This document shows positions 17,535 to 26,098 of a DNA stretch of 64,000 bases, one piece after another. Made by a program: the position numbers and the translations under genes. The notes under the pieces are model-generated. The model saw only the letters and a list, made by a program, of their open reading frames with translations, had not been told where the DNA came from and did no database searches. Within the stretch, counting starts at the first letter, position 1, and each line of letters begins with the position of its first letter. This stretch comes from QPIN01 sp965224575 (GTDB lineage: Bacteria; Pseudomonadota; Gammaproteobacteria; Methylococcales; Methylomonadaceae), in NCBI GenBank assembly GCA_965224575.1, contig CBDCZQ010000006.1:3100001-3164000 (forward strand). The letters are read 5' to 3'.

Positions 17535-17678
17535 CAAATACCCAATAATCTCCTCAATTAATGATAGCGATTTAAAATGTGGGAATGCCGGTAGCTTCAC
17601 TTTTAATCACACCTATCTCCTAGCCAAGCCAATATACCGTATTCCTTCTGGTAACATAATAATTATAATATCTATTTT

Positions 17679-20600
17679 TTACTTGGGGATTTCCTCAGCA
17701 CTTTCCAATTGGAAAACGAAGTCCCCTAAATGTTTTAATATCACTTTATAATATTTATCAAAAGCCGATACTTTATGAAGTAATAGTTTCGACGATGCTA
17801 AATCAAATGTGTTCGGAACCTGTAATAACGGACTTTCTAATTGGATAGCAGATTTCAAGCTAAACGTGTAATCTCCTGGATGAATAAGTTCCGCTTGATA
17901 ATGATCAGTCTCATATAGCACATCGTTAATAAATACGGTTTTTGTTTGATCATCGTAAATCGCTGTAATAAATGATGATGGTGCTGAAGTATCACCAGGT
18001 TTTTTAGAATCATCATCCAGACCATCGCTTTGTGTGATAATGATTGATTTAGGTATTGCCATTTGAAAATTTATGTTTTGAGCATAAAAAGTGGCCTGGT
18101 AATCCCCGGGTTTATCAAAACCTTGATATTCAGTTGTACATCGCTGGTTTGCGTCACACTTGAGCGGTATTTTATTTAATTCTGATACTGGTTCATCAGT
18201 TTTTTGATGCCTAAAATCAGGTGGGATGATTGTTACCCAGGCTTGAGTTATGTTTTCCCTATTATTAATCTGCATTGTGAGTTCTGCCGATGTTGTACCT
18301 TCCAAAGTTAATGATTCGGTAACTGATAAAATAACTGGAGCATCTGAGACGTATTCAGTCTGAGAGCTGGAATAATACTTTGTACAATTCCCTATACAAA
18401 AATTAGCTAGGTCACCGTAATCAGATGCATTAAATAAAGTATCACCATTACTATCTAATTGAGCACTTTGTGCTTGACCTTCCACAAATTGAGGGCTCAT
18501 ACCCTGACGCCCTGTTTTAAAAGCTTCTTGCAAAGTTGCACCTGCACTAATTTCTGACCAGAAATAATAGGAGAAAGAGTTTAGCCCTTTATTACTAATG
18601 ATTGCAGGTTGGTTAGCATTTGTACTGGCAATCAGGTTCCGTTTTTGTTTGGCTAATGCGGGTAAAAAACTACCTGACTGACAAGATTCAATAATCACCG
18701 TCACCTTGCCTGGAATAATATCATCCAATTGATTTACCCAAGTAGATAATTGTGCAGAGGTTAAAACTTCATGATCATTAATCTCAAATTTTCCTGGCCC
18801 TCCATGGTCAATTAGATAGATCAGCACATCAGTAGCATTAGCGGCCCAGATGGTAATAGCTTGTTGTAATGAGTGTAAAGTGGCAGTTTCCAAGTCATCA
18901 TTTAATTTATTACCATCTACATCAGAATCGGTACTCCCAGCAGTTAAATATTTAACTTCATCCTTTTCAAATCCTTGAGAACTGATGGCTTGATGAGCTT
19001 TGTTAGCTAACAATCGGGTTTCGTTCCAGATTAGGTTCTTGTAACTTCCTTTTGATGGACCTCCGCCTGCTAAAAGGATAGCTTTTTGAGGGAAGGGTGT
19101 AGCTCCTTTTTTTCGTGGTGTAAACTTTTGAATACGGTTATTACCAGTATCTGCAACATAAACAGCTCCATCTGAACCGATTGCAATATCTTGTGGATTA
19201 CTGAATTGTCCTGTGCCTGAACCTTTACTTCCAAATGTTCGAATAAAGTCACCCTGAGCATTAAATTGCTGGATACGGTGGTTATTTGTATCAGCAATAT
19301 AAATGTTGCCATCTGGGGTGATAGTTATGCCATCTGGAGATTTGAATTGTCCATTGCCTGATCCTTCACTTCCCAGTGTTCGAATAAAGTCACCTTGAGC
19401 GCTGAATTGTTCGATAGAATTATTTAAGTAAGCAATATAAATGCTACCATCAGGGGCAATTGCCATGTTTTTTGCTGGTGAATTGCTACTTCCACCTTTT
19501 CGAATAAGATCAGCTATATAAATGCCTTCAGCACTGAATTTCTGAATACGCTCACTGTTATGATCTGTAACATAAACACTACTGTCTGGAGCTATTGCTA
19601 TGATTTCCGGTTTGAAAATCTCCCCCGATCCTTCATCTCCCCATGATCGAATATATTGACCTTGAGCACTGAATTGCTGAACTCGGTGATTATTCGTATC
19701 AGCAATATAAACACTGTTATCTGGAGCTATTGCTAGGTTATTGGGAAGGTTAAACTGCCCAATACCAGAACCTTTACGTCCCCATGATCGAATAAATTCA
19801 CCTTGGGTATTGAATTGCTGGATACGATTATTTTCAGAATCTGCAACATAAATATTGTTGTTTGATGCAATACCTACGCTAGTTGGTTCCTGGAATTTTC
19901 CCTTCTTCTGGTTTTGATTTCCCCATGTTTGTATATAATCACCTTGTTCACTGAATTGCTGAATTCGGTTTTTTGATTGGTCAGCAATATAAATACTTCC
20001 GTCGCGAGTTATTTCTAGGTCAGTTACCTCAAAGAATTGATTATCTGCTGTACCTTGACTTCCCCAGACTTGAATAAATTCACCTTGAGCAGTGAATTTC
20101 TGGATACGTCCATCATAAACATAAACACTTCCATCCGGAGCTATTGCTATATTTTTCAGACTAGTAAACTGCCCATTACCAGAACCTCCCCATGTTTGAA
20201 TAAAATCACCTTGAGGATTAAATTGCAGGATACGACTGTTATATAAGTCAGTTACATAAACGTTACCATCGGGGGCTATGGCTAGATCTGTTAATATTAT
20301 ATCGACCCCTAGTCCATCGAAATCCCCCCAGAATTCAGAAAAACCATCTTGGAAGGAGTATTTGAGGATATTAGATGAACCAGTGAATTGATCTTGCTGA
20401 AGAAGATAAAGGTTGCTGTCAGGAGCTATTGCTATGCTAACTAGAGTATTGTCATCACCAAAACTTGTAAGAAAGGTTTGAATATAATGACCTTGGGGGC
20501 TGAATTTTAGGACACGGTGATTAATATTATCAATGTCAGCAATGTAAATACTACCATCTGGAGCGATTGTTATAGCTACGGGATTAATGAGCTGTCCTTC

Positions 20601-20897
20601 ACCAAGACCAAAATCTCCTAATGTTCGAATATATTCACCTTCAGCACTATAATGTCTGATTGGCTCGGCTCCGGAATCAGAAGAATAAAAACTATTTGAA
20701 CCTAAAATATAAACACTACCATCTGGAGCAAGCGCTAAGTCAGATGGGGAATCAAAATCCCAAGACTCTTCTAACTTAGGCCACGTTCGTTCAAATCGGT
20801 ATTCAATATTATCTTCAGCAAAAACAATAGAAAAATTAGCCAAGCATAAAAGAAGTATAAAGCTTGTTGATAGATGAATTAATAATTTATTTTTCAT
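17679..20897 (-). CDS. NHL-repeat propeller fused to a C13/caspase-like peptidase domain
   Basis: A 1072-residue exported protein: signal peptide at 1-27 (LLIHLSTSFILLLCLANFSIVFA), then about a dozen NHL repeats (~40-615) of the form APDGSVYIADTNNHRIQQF / GDFIRTWGSQGSGNGQF, sufficient for two six-bladed propellers. Residues ~625-850 form a clan CD peptidase-like domain: AILLAGGGPSKGSYKNLIWNE, LIYLIDHGGPGKF with H698, and VTVIIESCQSGSF with C739, the His-Gly/Ser-Cys dyad of legumain (C13) and caspase relatives. The C-terminus (~860-1072) has beta-rich, Ig-like modules. It probably works outside the cytoplasm as a protease, with the propeller for ligand or protein binding. It is monocistronic and bracketed by inverted repeats A and B. 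Confidence 0.85.
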   Translation of the reverse strand: MKNKLLIHLSTSFILLLCLANFSIVFAEDNIEYRFERTWPKLEESWDFDSPSDLALAPDGSVYILGSNSFYSSDSGAEPIRHYSAEGEYIRTLGDFGLGEGQLINPVAITIAPDGSIYIADIDNINHRVLKFSPQGHYIQTFLTSFGDDNTLVSIAIAPDSNLYLLQQDQFTGSSNILKYSFQDGFSEFWGDFDGLGVDIILTDLAIAPDGNVYVTDLYNSRILQFNPQGDFIQTWGGSGNGQFTSLKNIAIAPDGSVYVYDGRIQKFTAQGEFIQVWGSQGTADNQFFEVTDLEITRDGSIYIADQSKNRIQQFSEQGDYIQTWGNQNQKKGKFQEPTSVGIASNNNIYVADSENNRIQQFNTQGEFIRSWGRKGSGIGQFNLPNNLAIAPDNSVYIADTNNHRVQQFSAQGQYIRSWGDEGSGEIFKPEIIAIAPDSSVYVTDHNSERIQKFSAEGIYIADLIRKGGSSNSPAKNMAIAPDGSIYIAYLNNSIEQFSAQGDFIRTLGSEGSGNGQFKSPDGITITPDGNIYIADTNNHRIQQFNAQGDFIRTFGSKGSGTGQFSNPQDIAIGSDGAVYVADTGNNRIQKFTPRKKGATPFPQKAILLAGGGPSKGSYKNLIWNETRLLANKAHQAISSQGFEKDEVKYLTAGSTDSDVDGNKLNDDLETATLHSLQQAITIWAANATDVLIYLIDHGGPGKFEINDHEVLTSAQLSTWVNQLDDIIPGKVTVIIESCQSGSFLPALAKQKRNLIASTNANQPAIISNKGLNSFSYYFWSEISAGATLQEAFKTGRQGMSPQFVEGQAQSAQLDSNGDTLFNASDYGDLANFCIGNCTKYYSSSQTEYVSDAPVILSVTESLTLEGTTSAELTMQINNRENITQAWVTIIPPDFRHQKTDEPVSELNKIPLKCDANQRCTTEYQGFDKPGDYQATFYAQNINFQMAIPKSIIITQSDGLDDDSKKPGDTSAPSSFITAIYDDQTKTVFINDVLYETDHYQAELIHPGDYTFSLKSAIQLESPLLQVPNTFDLASSKLLLHKVSAFDKYYKVILKHLGDFVFQLESAEEIPK

Positions 20898-21227
20898 ATT
20901 TGTTAATATTGTTATTTAAATGGTTTATAGGTTTATCAAGTGAGGTGGTACCTTGTCGAACATTGTCAACACACTAAAAAACATCTGGTTTTATTGCTTT
21001 AAGCTATTTCCAGGACATAAAATAATTTATTTTGTTCAGCCATAACTTCGGCCTATATTTTATTTTGTGATAAAGATTATCACTAAATAAATATTGAGTA
21101 TATTGGACTAAAGTACAAAAGTTCTGGAAAATAATGAAAAAATAGCTAAGTCAAAAACCGCATCTTCACTTAGAAATTGGATACAGAGAGCTAGCCTCTT
21201 ATTTCCAAGAGTTTGCAAAAAATAGGG
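20898..21227. other. Gene-free region between peptidase gene and tRNA promoter
   Basis: About 330 bases of AT-rich DNA with no open frame of note. It holds the divergent upstream regions of the NHL/C13 gene and the tRNA cluster. I see no further structure. Confidence 0.5.
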
Positions 21228-21256
21228 TTGACGAAAATTATAAATAACAGTAGAAT
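21228..21256 (+). promoter_or_regulatory. Sigma-70-type promoter of the tRNA cluster
   Basis: TTGACG at 21228..21233 and TAGAAT at 21251..21256 are separated by exactly 17 bases. The first tRNA begins 56 bases after the -10 box, so it probably drives the Pro-Arg-His transcript. Confidence 0.65.
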
Positions 21257-21312
21257 TCTATATCTTCACTGCTGGGTCAATCAAGGCGTGGCATGAAAGA
21301 AGGTTATAAGTT

Positions 21313-21389
21313 CGGGGTATAGCGCAGTTTGGTAGCGCGCCTGCTTTGGGAGCAGGATGTCGGGGGTTCGAATCCCTCTACCCCGACCA
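21313..21389 (+). tRNA. tRNA-Pro (TGG)
   Basis: A 77-base tRNA with a CGGGGTA/TACCCCG acceptor stem, encoded CCA end, GGTTCGAATCC T-arm and anticodon loop TTTGGGA, anticodon TGG at 21347..21349. First of three tRNAs on one transcript. Confidence 0.95.
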
Positions 21390-21396
21390 AAAATTT

Positions 21397-21473
21397 GCGC
21401 TTGTAGCTCAGCTGGATAGAGCATCGGCCTTCTAAGCCGAGGGTCGCAGGTTCGACTCCTGCCAAGCGTACCA
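21397..21473 (+). tRNA. tRNA-Arg (TCT)
   Basis: A 77-base tRNA starting GCGCTTGTAGCTCAGCTGGA, with anticodon stem TCGGC/GCCGA, loop CTTCTAA, anticodon TCT, T-arm AGGTTCGACTCCT and encoded CCA. It lies seven bases after tRNA-Pro. Confidence 0.95.
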
Positions 21474-21492
21474 TTTTCTTTCTCAATATTAT

Positions 21493-21569
21493 GGTGGGCG
21501 TAGCTCAGTTGGTAGAGTCCCGGATTGTGATTCCGGTTGTCGCGGGTTCAAGCCCCGTCGCCCACCCCA
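21493..21569 (+). tRNA. tRNA-His (GTG)
   Basis: Starts GGTGGGCGTAGCTCAGTTGG, including the extra 5' G at position -1 typical of tRNA-His, with anticodon loop TTGTGAT (GTG), T-arm GGGTTCAAGCCCC and encoded CCA. The Pro-Arg-His grouping recalls the argX-hisR-leuT-proM transcript of E. coli. Confidence 0.95.
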
Positions 21570-21835
21570 AGTATTTCAAAGAGTGTTTAAGTTTTTTAGT
21601 AGTCACAAATCACTGTTTTTCACCCGCTGGTTTAACCGTATCAAGACTTAAATTATATCTGTCAGCTGTTTGCCCTATATCCTACGCTCTCTATTTCGTC
21701 ACTGGAGCTATCTGATACTTCTCTTTTTTTAGATCATGAAACCAAAAATATATATATTCAACTCCTAAGTTTCAGGTTTTTTTGCGTATTTATAAATTCT
21801 GGATTTCGCTGTTTTTATTGATGATACTATCAATT

Positions 21836-21924
21836 CGTAGGTTGGGCTGCCGTCTCTCTGGCACCCAACATAAAAATTATCTGAAAATGTTGGGTTAACG
21901 ATAAAGCTGTTAGCCCAACCTACG
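21836..21924. repeat. GTAGGTTGGG palindromic repeat, copy B
   Basis: Near-identical reverse complement of copy A (17448..17534): CGTAGGTTGGGCTGCCGTCT at one end and TTAGCCCAACCTACG at the other. Copies A and B thus form a long-range inverted repeat around the peptidase gene and tRNA cluster. Confidence 0.8.
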
Positions 21925-21963
21925 CCCATTGTCAGAATTTATTCAGTTTGATTCAAATATAGT

Positions 21964-23031
21964 TTATCCAACTAATACTTCACTATAAAACTTGTTTCTC
22001 AGTTGATAGGTCAAATTATTAATCATTTCCAGATCAGGGCTTTGGGGTAAATCTGAATTTTCAAAAGCAAGCTCCATTTCTAGTTGTTTTTCTTGTGCCA
22101 TCACTAATAGATCATTATATTCATACCGTCCCTTTTTTATATCCAATAAAAACTCACGGTTTGGTCGTACAATATTGACCACCTTGTCATTGCCAATTTC
22201 AATTGCCATTTCTAATAACCGAAAAGTATGCATCATATTCTTGGCGTCATAATTTTTACCATGGCTCATGGTGTTTTTATAACGTGTTTGATTTCTATTT
22301 TCAACCCACTCCCAGTACTCTTTATATTCTTTACAATAGATTGAATAACCCTCTTTATTAAAATACAGCACGGCTTTTTGAGACTCATCTTTGGGTATAG
22401 AGCTCAAACTAATATCGTTTGATTCTTCATTTTTAATAATCCCTTTATAGCCTAAATTTTCAGCATAATAAAAGCCATAGATGTTTTTCATATGGACTAT
22501 ATTGATTAGGCCACAATTATTTTGAGTCCAATTATTTCGTTCGAGAAAATCTAACAGAGGGATTGAGCCTTTTTGATGGTTAATATAGCAAAATGATAAT
22601 AGACTTTTTCTTTCCTTGCTGATGGGGTTTACAATTTTCTTTTTTAACCCTTTGGCTTTTTTTATTTGAGACAAAGCAAATTTTCCAAAAGTATTTTTAC
22701 ATAATTTAGATAGAATTAATGCCGAATTAATTTTCTCCAAATAGACATGTTTATATAAAACCGCTGATTTAGGTGTATTCAACAATTCAAGAATATTTGG
22801 GTTATTGACTGAAAGTAATTCCATAAAGCGCCTTAATTCATAATAAACAATATCATTTGAAGGGTTGTTTATCTGAGGTATATAGTTCAATCCATAATAA
22901 TCCTTCTTAGGAAGCAAGAAAACGCCTTTAATATCAGTATCTGACTCAGCTGTATCAAGTCCATATGCTTTACTACCACTAATACACTCAAGAACAATTA
23001 AATTCTTTCTTTTTAAATCATCTATGGTCAT
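21964..23031 (-). CDS. Polymerase-beta-superfamily nucleotidyltransferase (YcgL/COG3541 type)
   Basis: A 355-residue protein. The catalytic signature is N-terminal: SGSKAYGLDTAESDTDIKGVFLLPKKDYYGL, i.e. the GS motif followed by DTD metal ligands. A helical C-terminal region follows with SHGKNYDAKNMMHTFRLLEMAIEI, typical for this group. These proteins transfer nucleotides to an unknown acceptor; relatives (RlaP-like) occur in predicted RNA-repair clusters. It sits two bases after a second, shorter nucleotidyltransferase of the same superfamily, and next to three tRNA genes on the opposite strand. Confidence 0.8.
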   Translation of the reverse strand: MTIDDLKRKNLIVLECISGSKAYGLDTAESDTDIKGVFLLPKKDYYGLNYIPQINNPSNDIVYYELRRFMELLSVNNPNILELLNTPKSAVLYKHVYLEKINSALILSKLCKNTFGKFALSQIKKAKGLKKKIVNPISKERKSLLSFCYINHQKGSIPLLDFLERNNWTQNNCGLINIVHMKNIYGFYYAENLGYKGIIKNEESNDISLSSIPKDESQKAVLYFNKEGYSIYCKEYKEYWEWVENRNQTRYKNTMSHGKNYDAKNMMHTFRLLEMAIEIGNDKVVNIVRPNREFLLDIKKGRYEYNDLLVMAQEKQLEMELAFENSDLPQSPDLEMINNLTYQLRNKFYSEVLVG

Positions 23032-23033
23032 TA

Positions 23034-23801
23034 CTAATCAAGCATTTTTATAAAAAATTGATCTAACTGAACAAGATCTATTTTTGAAGACGGCAATGAA
23101 TTTTCACCTGCCTCTGCAAAAGAAATGCAATGGTGAATAAATTCGAATAATTCGGGTTCTCCTTTATGAAAATAGGCTTCGCTTTGGGTAGATTTTATAG
23201 AAATAAGTTGATTAATTCTTGTTACCAAATCTTCATTAATATCTAAGCCATCAATCATTTGAAGAAAGTTGATGGGAGGAATTTCATTTTTTTTAAGAAT
23301 CCATAAACACGCAGTAGCTGATCGTAGGGCATAAAAGAATTTTTTAAGCTTGTATTCTTTTTCATTCACTATGTCTGCTAAAAACTTTTTTGCCATACTT
23401 AAATAATGATGAATAGTCGATATTCTTGAGTATGAGTTATTAGCTAATGCCTTAATGGAATTGACAAATTGATCATTTTGGTGATAAATAATTGTTGATT
23501 GAATTCTTTCAAGTAAAGGGGGATTTGACTTCATCAATAACCTTAATGATTTTCTTAAATCCCAACCAGTAATATCAATTTCATTATTTTCTAACATCCG
23601 TTGAATAGAGTCTTTCTTTTCTGTTAAAGATAGATACCAGTCTTTAGGATGCATATAAATGATTCTGACATCATAATCACTATCAGGTGAGGGAAACCCC
23701 CAAGCCCTTGAACCTGTTTCACATGCTAACAGAATTTTTATTTGTTTTTCTTTTTCTATTGCTTCTAAATAATGCTTTATATTGTGGTGCATTTTGTTCA
23801 T
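23034..23801 (-). CDS. Polymerase-beta-superfamily nucleotidyltransferase (RlaP-like)
   Basis: About 255 residues with the catalytic CETGSRAWGFPSPDSDYDVRIIYMHPKDWYLSL block (GS motif and DYD metal ligands) at residues ~27-60, followed by helices including LRKSLRLLMKSNPPLLERIQS. It is related to but shorter than the downstream partner, forming a tandem of two different nucleotidyltransferases. IS4 copy 2 ends at the very start of the gene: the possible ATG codons are 23810 (inside the IS), 23801 and 23792. The original promoter and perhaps a few N-terminal codons may have been replaced by IS sequence. I chose 23801. Confidence 0.78.
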   Translation of the reverse strand: MNKMHHNIKHYLEAIEKEKQIKILLACETGSRAWGFPSPDSDYDVRIIYMHPKDWYLSLTEKKDSIQRMLENNEIDITGWDLRKSLRLLMKSNPPLLERIQSTIIYHQNDQFVNSIKALANNSYSRISTIHHYLSMAKKFLADIVNEKEYKLKKFFYALRSATACLWILKKNEIPPINFLQMIDGLDINEDLVTRINQLISIKSTQSEAYFHKGEPELFEFIHHCISFAEAGENSLPSSKIDLVQLDQFFIKMLD

Positions 23802-25318
23802 TGTTCCCATATCACTCTTACCCAGGAACTAATCGAGCCACCAGAGCAGACATAAGATCAGCCAGAGGCTTTCCTGTGATTATTGCATTTTGAACGGCTC
23901 GAATGGTATAGGAGCTAATACGTACAATTCTTTCCAGAAATAATAATGGATTAACAAAACCGCCATTTTTCTGGGCTCTTCCTTGTCTTTCTTCAAGCGC
24001 TTGGTTATATTTTTTATCCGATGGATGAATCAACTTGGGATCTTGTATTTTTGAAATTTCTTCACACACGCGCATTAAATTATAAGCCATGGTGGTCAGA
24101 CGCATTTGATTGTTGAGTGACTTAATCGAAGAAGACCAGGCTTTTTTCTCTTTCATATTACTCTTGCTGTTATTGTAGGCTTTTTCAATAGTCCAGCGTT
24201 TGTAGTACAGAATCGCAATGATGCCTGGGTTTATTGATTCGGGTAATGTCGAGACAAAGCGGTGTAACTTTTGGGTTTCGGGGTCGCGGTAATGTATGAC
24301 ATTAAATCTTACCCCTTGGTTTTCAACAATGCGGTAGTCTTCGATACTTGTGTTAATAGGATTGTTGGCATCAAAGGCTATGGATTCGATCCATGTAGCC
24401 ACTGAATTTTCTTTTAGAACAGATATCATATAATTTTGGTGGGCTTTCTGCTTTGCCCACCAAGAAAAGTCTGTCACCGCTTTATCATACACATAAAGAT
24501 TGTTTTCTAGCTGGCTACACTGGCTATTTTGATGATCAATATGATGGCGTAAAATAGGCAGCTCATGATGCCGAGTTGTTCCATTGGTAATACTTACACA
24601 GCGGTCTAAGTAATCCATTTCTAAGGTTCATGGCGTAAATAAACCCAGCGGCGTAGGCTTTTCCATTGCCCCCTCTTGGGGTGTATGGCAGGCATGGTCA
24701 ATAAAATGTCCGTCAGCCGCTTCTACCGTATAGTCATCAAGTTCAGGAAATGATTTAAGGTAATCAATATCTGAGGCGGCTAAATGATCACAGAGAATTT
24801 TATAGCTTTGGCCTTCGATGGCTTCAAGCATGCGGGTGCGTCTTGAAGACTTCAGGGATTTAAAGTAGGTCGAGGGAGGGAGGAGTTCTCCATGAACTTC
24901 TTCAGTTGTTTGTATAAAGTGGTGACCGCTATCAACGGGGCTAATACAGCGCAATAGTCCGAGACGAATGAAGTCAATATCACTCATTTCAGGACATGAT
25001 CTTTGCCAGACAGGGTAGCGTTCTGCTGCTAATGCTTGCTCCATGCTTTCGTTGTAATGTGTCAGGAGGTAATCATTCAAAGAGAGGTCAGTGATCATGT
25101 GAGTTTTCCGTTTTAGGGTAAAAAACGTAAAATATCAAAAAAATTCTTTGTAATTGCAAGTCTTTTTTTATTTAATTTCCCATGTTCAATGTTTTAAACC
25201 CTCAACTTTTCTATCGCTGGCAGCCTATTTTTAAAAGACGAAAAAACGCGTCTTGCTGGGCTTTAGAGCGCCAGTTTTCTGGATGTTTCCTTACAACCTT
25301 ATGTTTTAAAGGGGACAC
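23802..25318 (-). mobile_element. IS4-family element, copy 2
   Basis: About 1.5 kb. It is collinear with copy 1 from TGTTCCC at 23802 to GGGGACACTC near 25320. Inverted ends TGTTCCC.. / ..GGGGACA. It inserted immediately upstream of the RlaP-like nucleotidyltransferase gene. It lacks the extra ~285 bases of copy 1. Confidence 0.8.
23818..25098 (-). pseudogene. IS4-family transposase, nearly complete
   Basis: The N-terminal part (from ATG 25098, MITDLSLNDYLLTHYNESME) runs to a TGA at 24628; a second open part (24618 to 23818, MDYLDRCVSITNGTTRHHEL) continues in the same frame. It contains the IS4 signature YYKRWTIEKAYNNSK, matching Y-x2-R-x3-E-x6-K exactly. Against copy 1 there is an extra GT dinucleotide near 24682; between it and about 24600 the likely original peptide (FIYAMNLRNGLLRPLC) is in another frame. 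Thus two compensating dinucleotide indels seem to have put a stop in an otherwise intact gene. An active protein would need recoding, so I treat it as broken. Confidence 0.75.
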
Positions 25319-25446
25319 TCATGTTAGAAATATAAATTTCTAAATGAGTTTGAGTAAACTTTTATAAGTTTTTCTGTAAAAATCGGCCGATAGAAATTCG
25401 TATATACGACCGAGTGAAGTAAGTTGCTTAGAATAAAATTTTAATT

Positions 25447-26061
25447 CTAATCATTTAACTCGAATTTTTTTTCTTTTAATCCAGCCTTTCTATGACCGTC
25501 CCAAGCTTCCTGTCCTCCAAAAAATACAGCTGCCCAAGCAATAGCATTGACTAGAAAAAAGCCATTGACTTCTTTGCCAACATCTTTAAAAAGTTTGTCC
25601 CAGACCTTTTTATCAGCAGCTTCTTTATATGCAATAACATGTCCATCAGAAACCTGCCATAGTTGCTGGTATTTGTAGGCATAGTCATGTAATAATCCGG
25701 GAATAAGGAGTAAGCCAATAGGGTTTAAAATAGCCCAAAAAGGTCGTGGAATAGATGCGCCGTCAAAAATAAAGCCTTTGGGAATAACTAATTCAATCTT
25801 TTCCCCAGATGAGTTATAAGTGTAATGCCAATGCTCTACCAACTCCCATTTTCTAACTTCAAAAATAAAAACAGCTATTTTATGTATGAAACTGGGTTGT
25901 TTTCGAGTTGGAATTGGAATTGGCTTTAATACTGGCATTGGAGATTTACAGTTTTTTGGGTTAACGTCAGGCTGTAAAATGCGCCATAAAAGACCAAATA
26001 AAAGATATATTAAGAGTAATGAACTAACTATTACACCAATCCAATAAATTATAGTTTCCAT
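25447..26061 (-). CDS. DUF1353 membrane-anchored protein
   Basis: About 204 residues from ATG 26061, which has a GGAGAAT ribosome binding site six bases upstream; the frame is open to 26121 but that extension overlaps the cytochrome gene. One N-terminal transmembrane helix (IIYWIGVIVSSLLLIYLLFGLLW) is followed by a DUF1353 domain: IPKGFIFDGASIPRPFWAIL and LLHDYAYKYQQLW, with the HDY motif. DUF1353 is common in phage and bacterial genomes without known function. It directly follows the di-heme cytochrome gene, suggesting co-expression. Confidence 0.75.
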   Translation of the reverse strand: METIIYWIGVIVSSLLLIYLLFGLLWRILQPDVNPKNCKSPMPVLKPIPIPTRKQPSFIHKIAVFIFEVRKWELVEHWHYTYNSSGEKIELVIPKGFIFDGASIPRPFWAILNPIGLLLIPGLLHDYAYKYQQLWQVSDGHVIAYKEAADKKVWDKLFKDVGKEVNGFFLVNAIAWAAVFFGGQEAWDGHRKAGLKEKKFELND

Positions 26062-26098
26062 ATTATTCTCCTGATTAATTATTTTGTTATTGTCATTT

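Noticed and set aside
17679..20897. Possible CRISPR or satellite array in the repetitive stretch
   Set aside because: The repeats are 100-140-base units coding for NHL blades and diverge at synonymous positions; there are no short constant repeats with unique spacers.
21304..21715. Open frames of 60 and 74 residues across the tRNA genes
   Set aside because: They are translations of tRNA sequence (e.g. VAGSSPVAHP from the T-arm), a well-known artefact.
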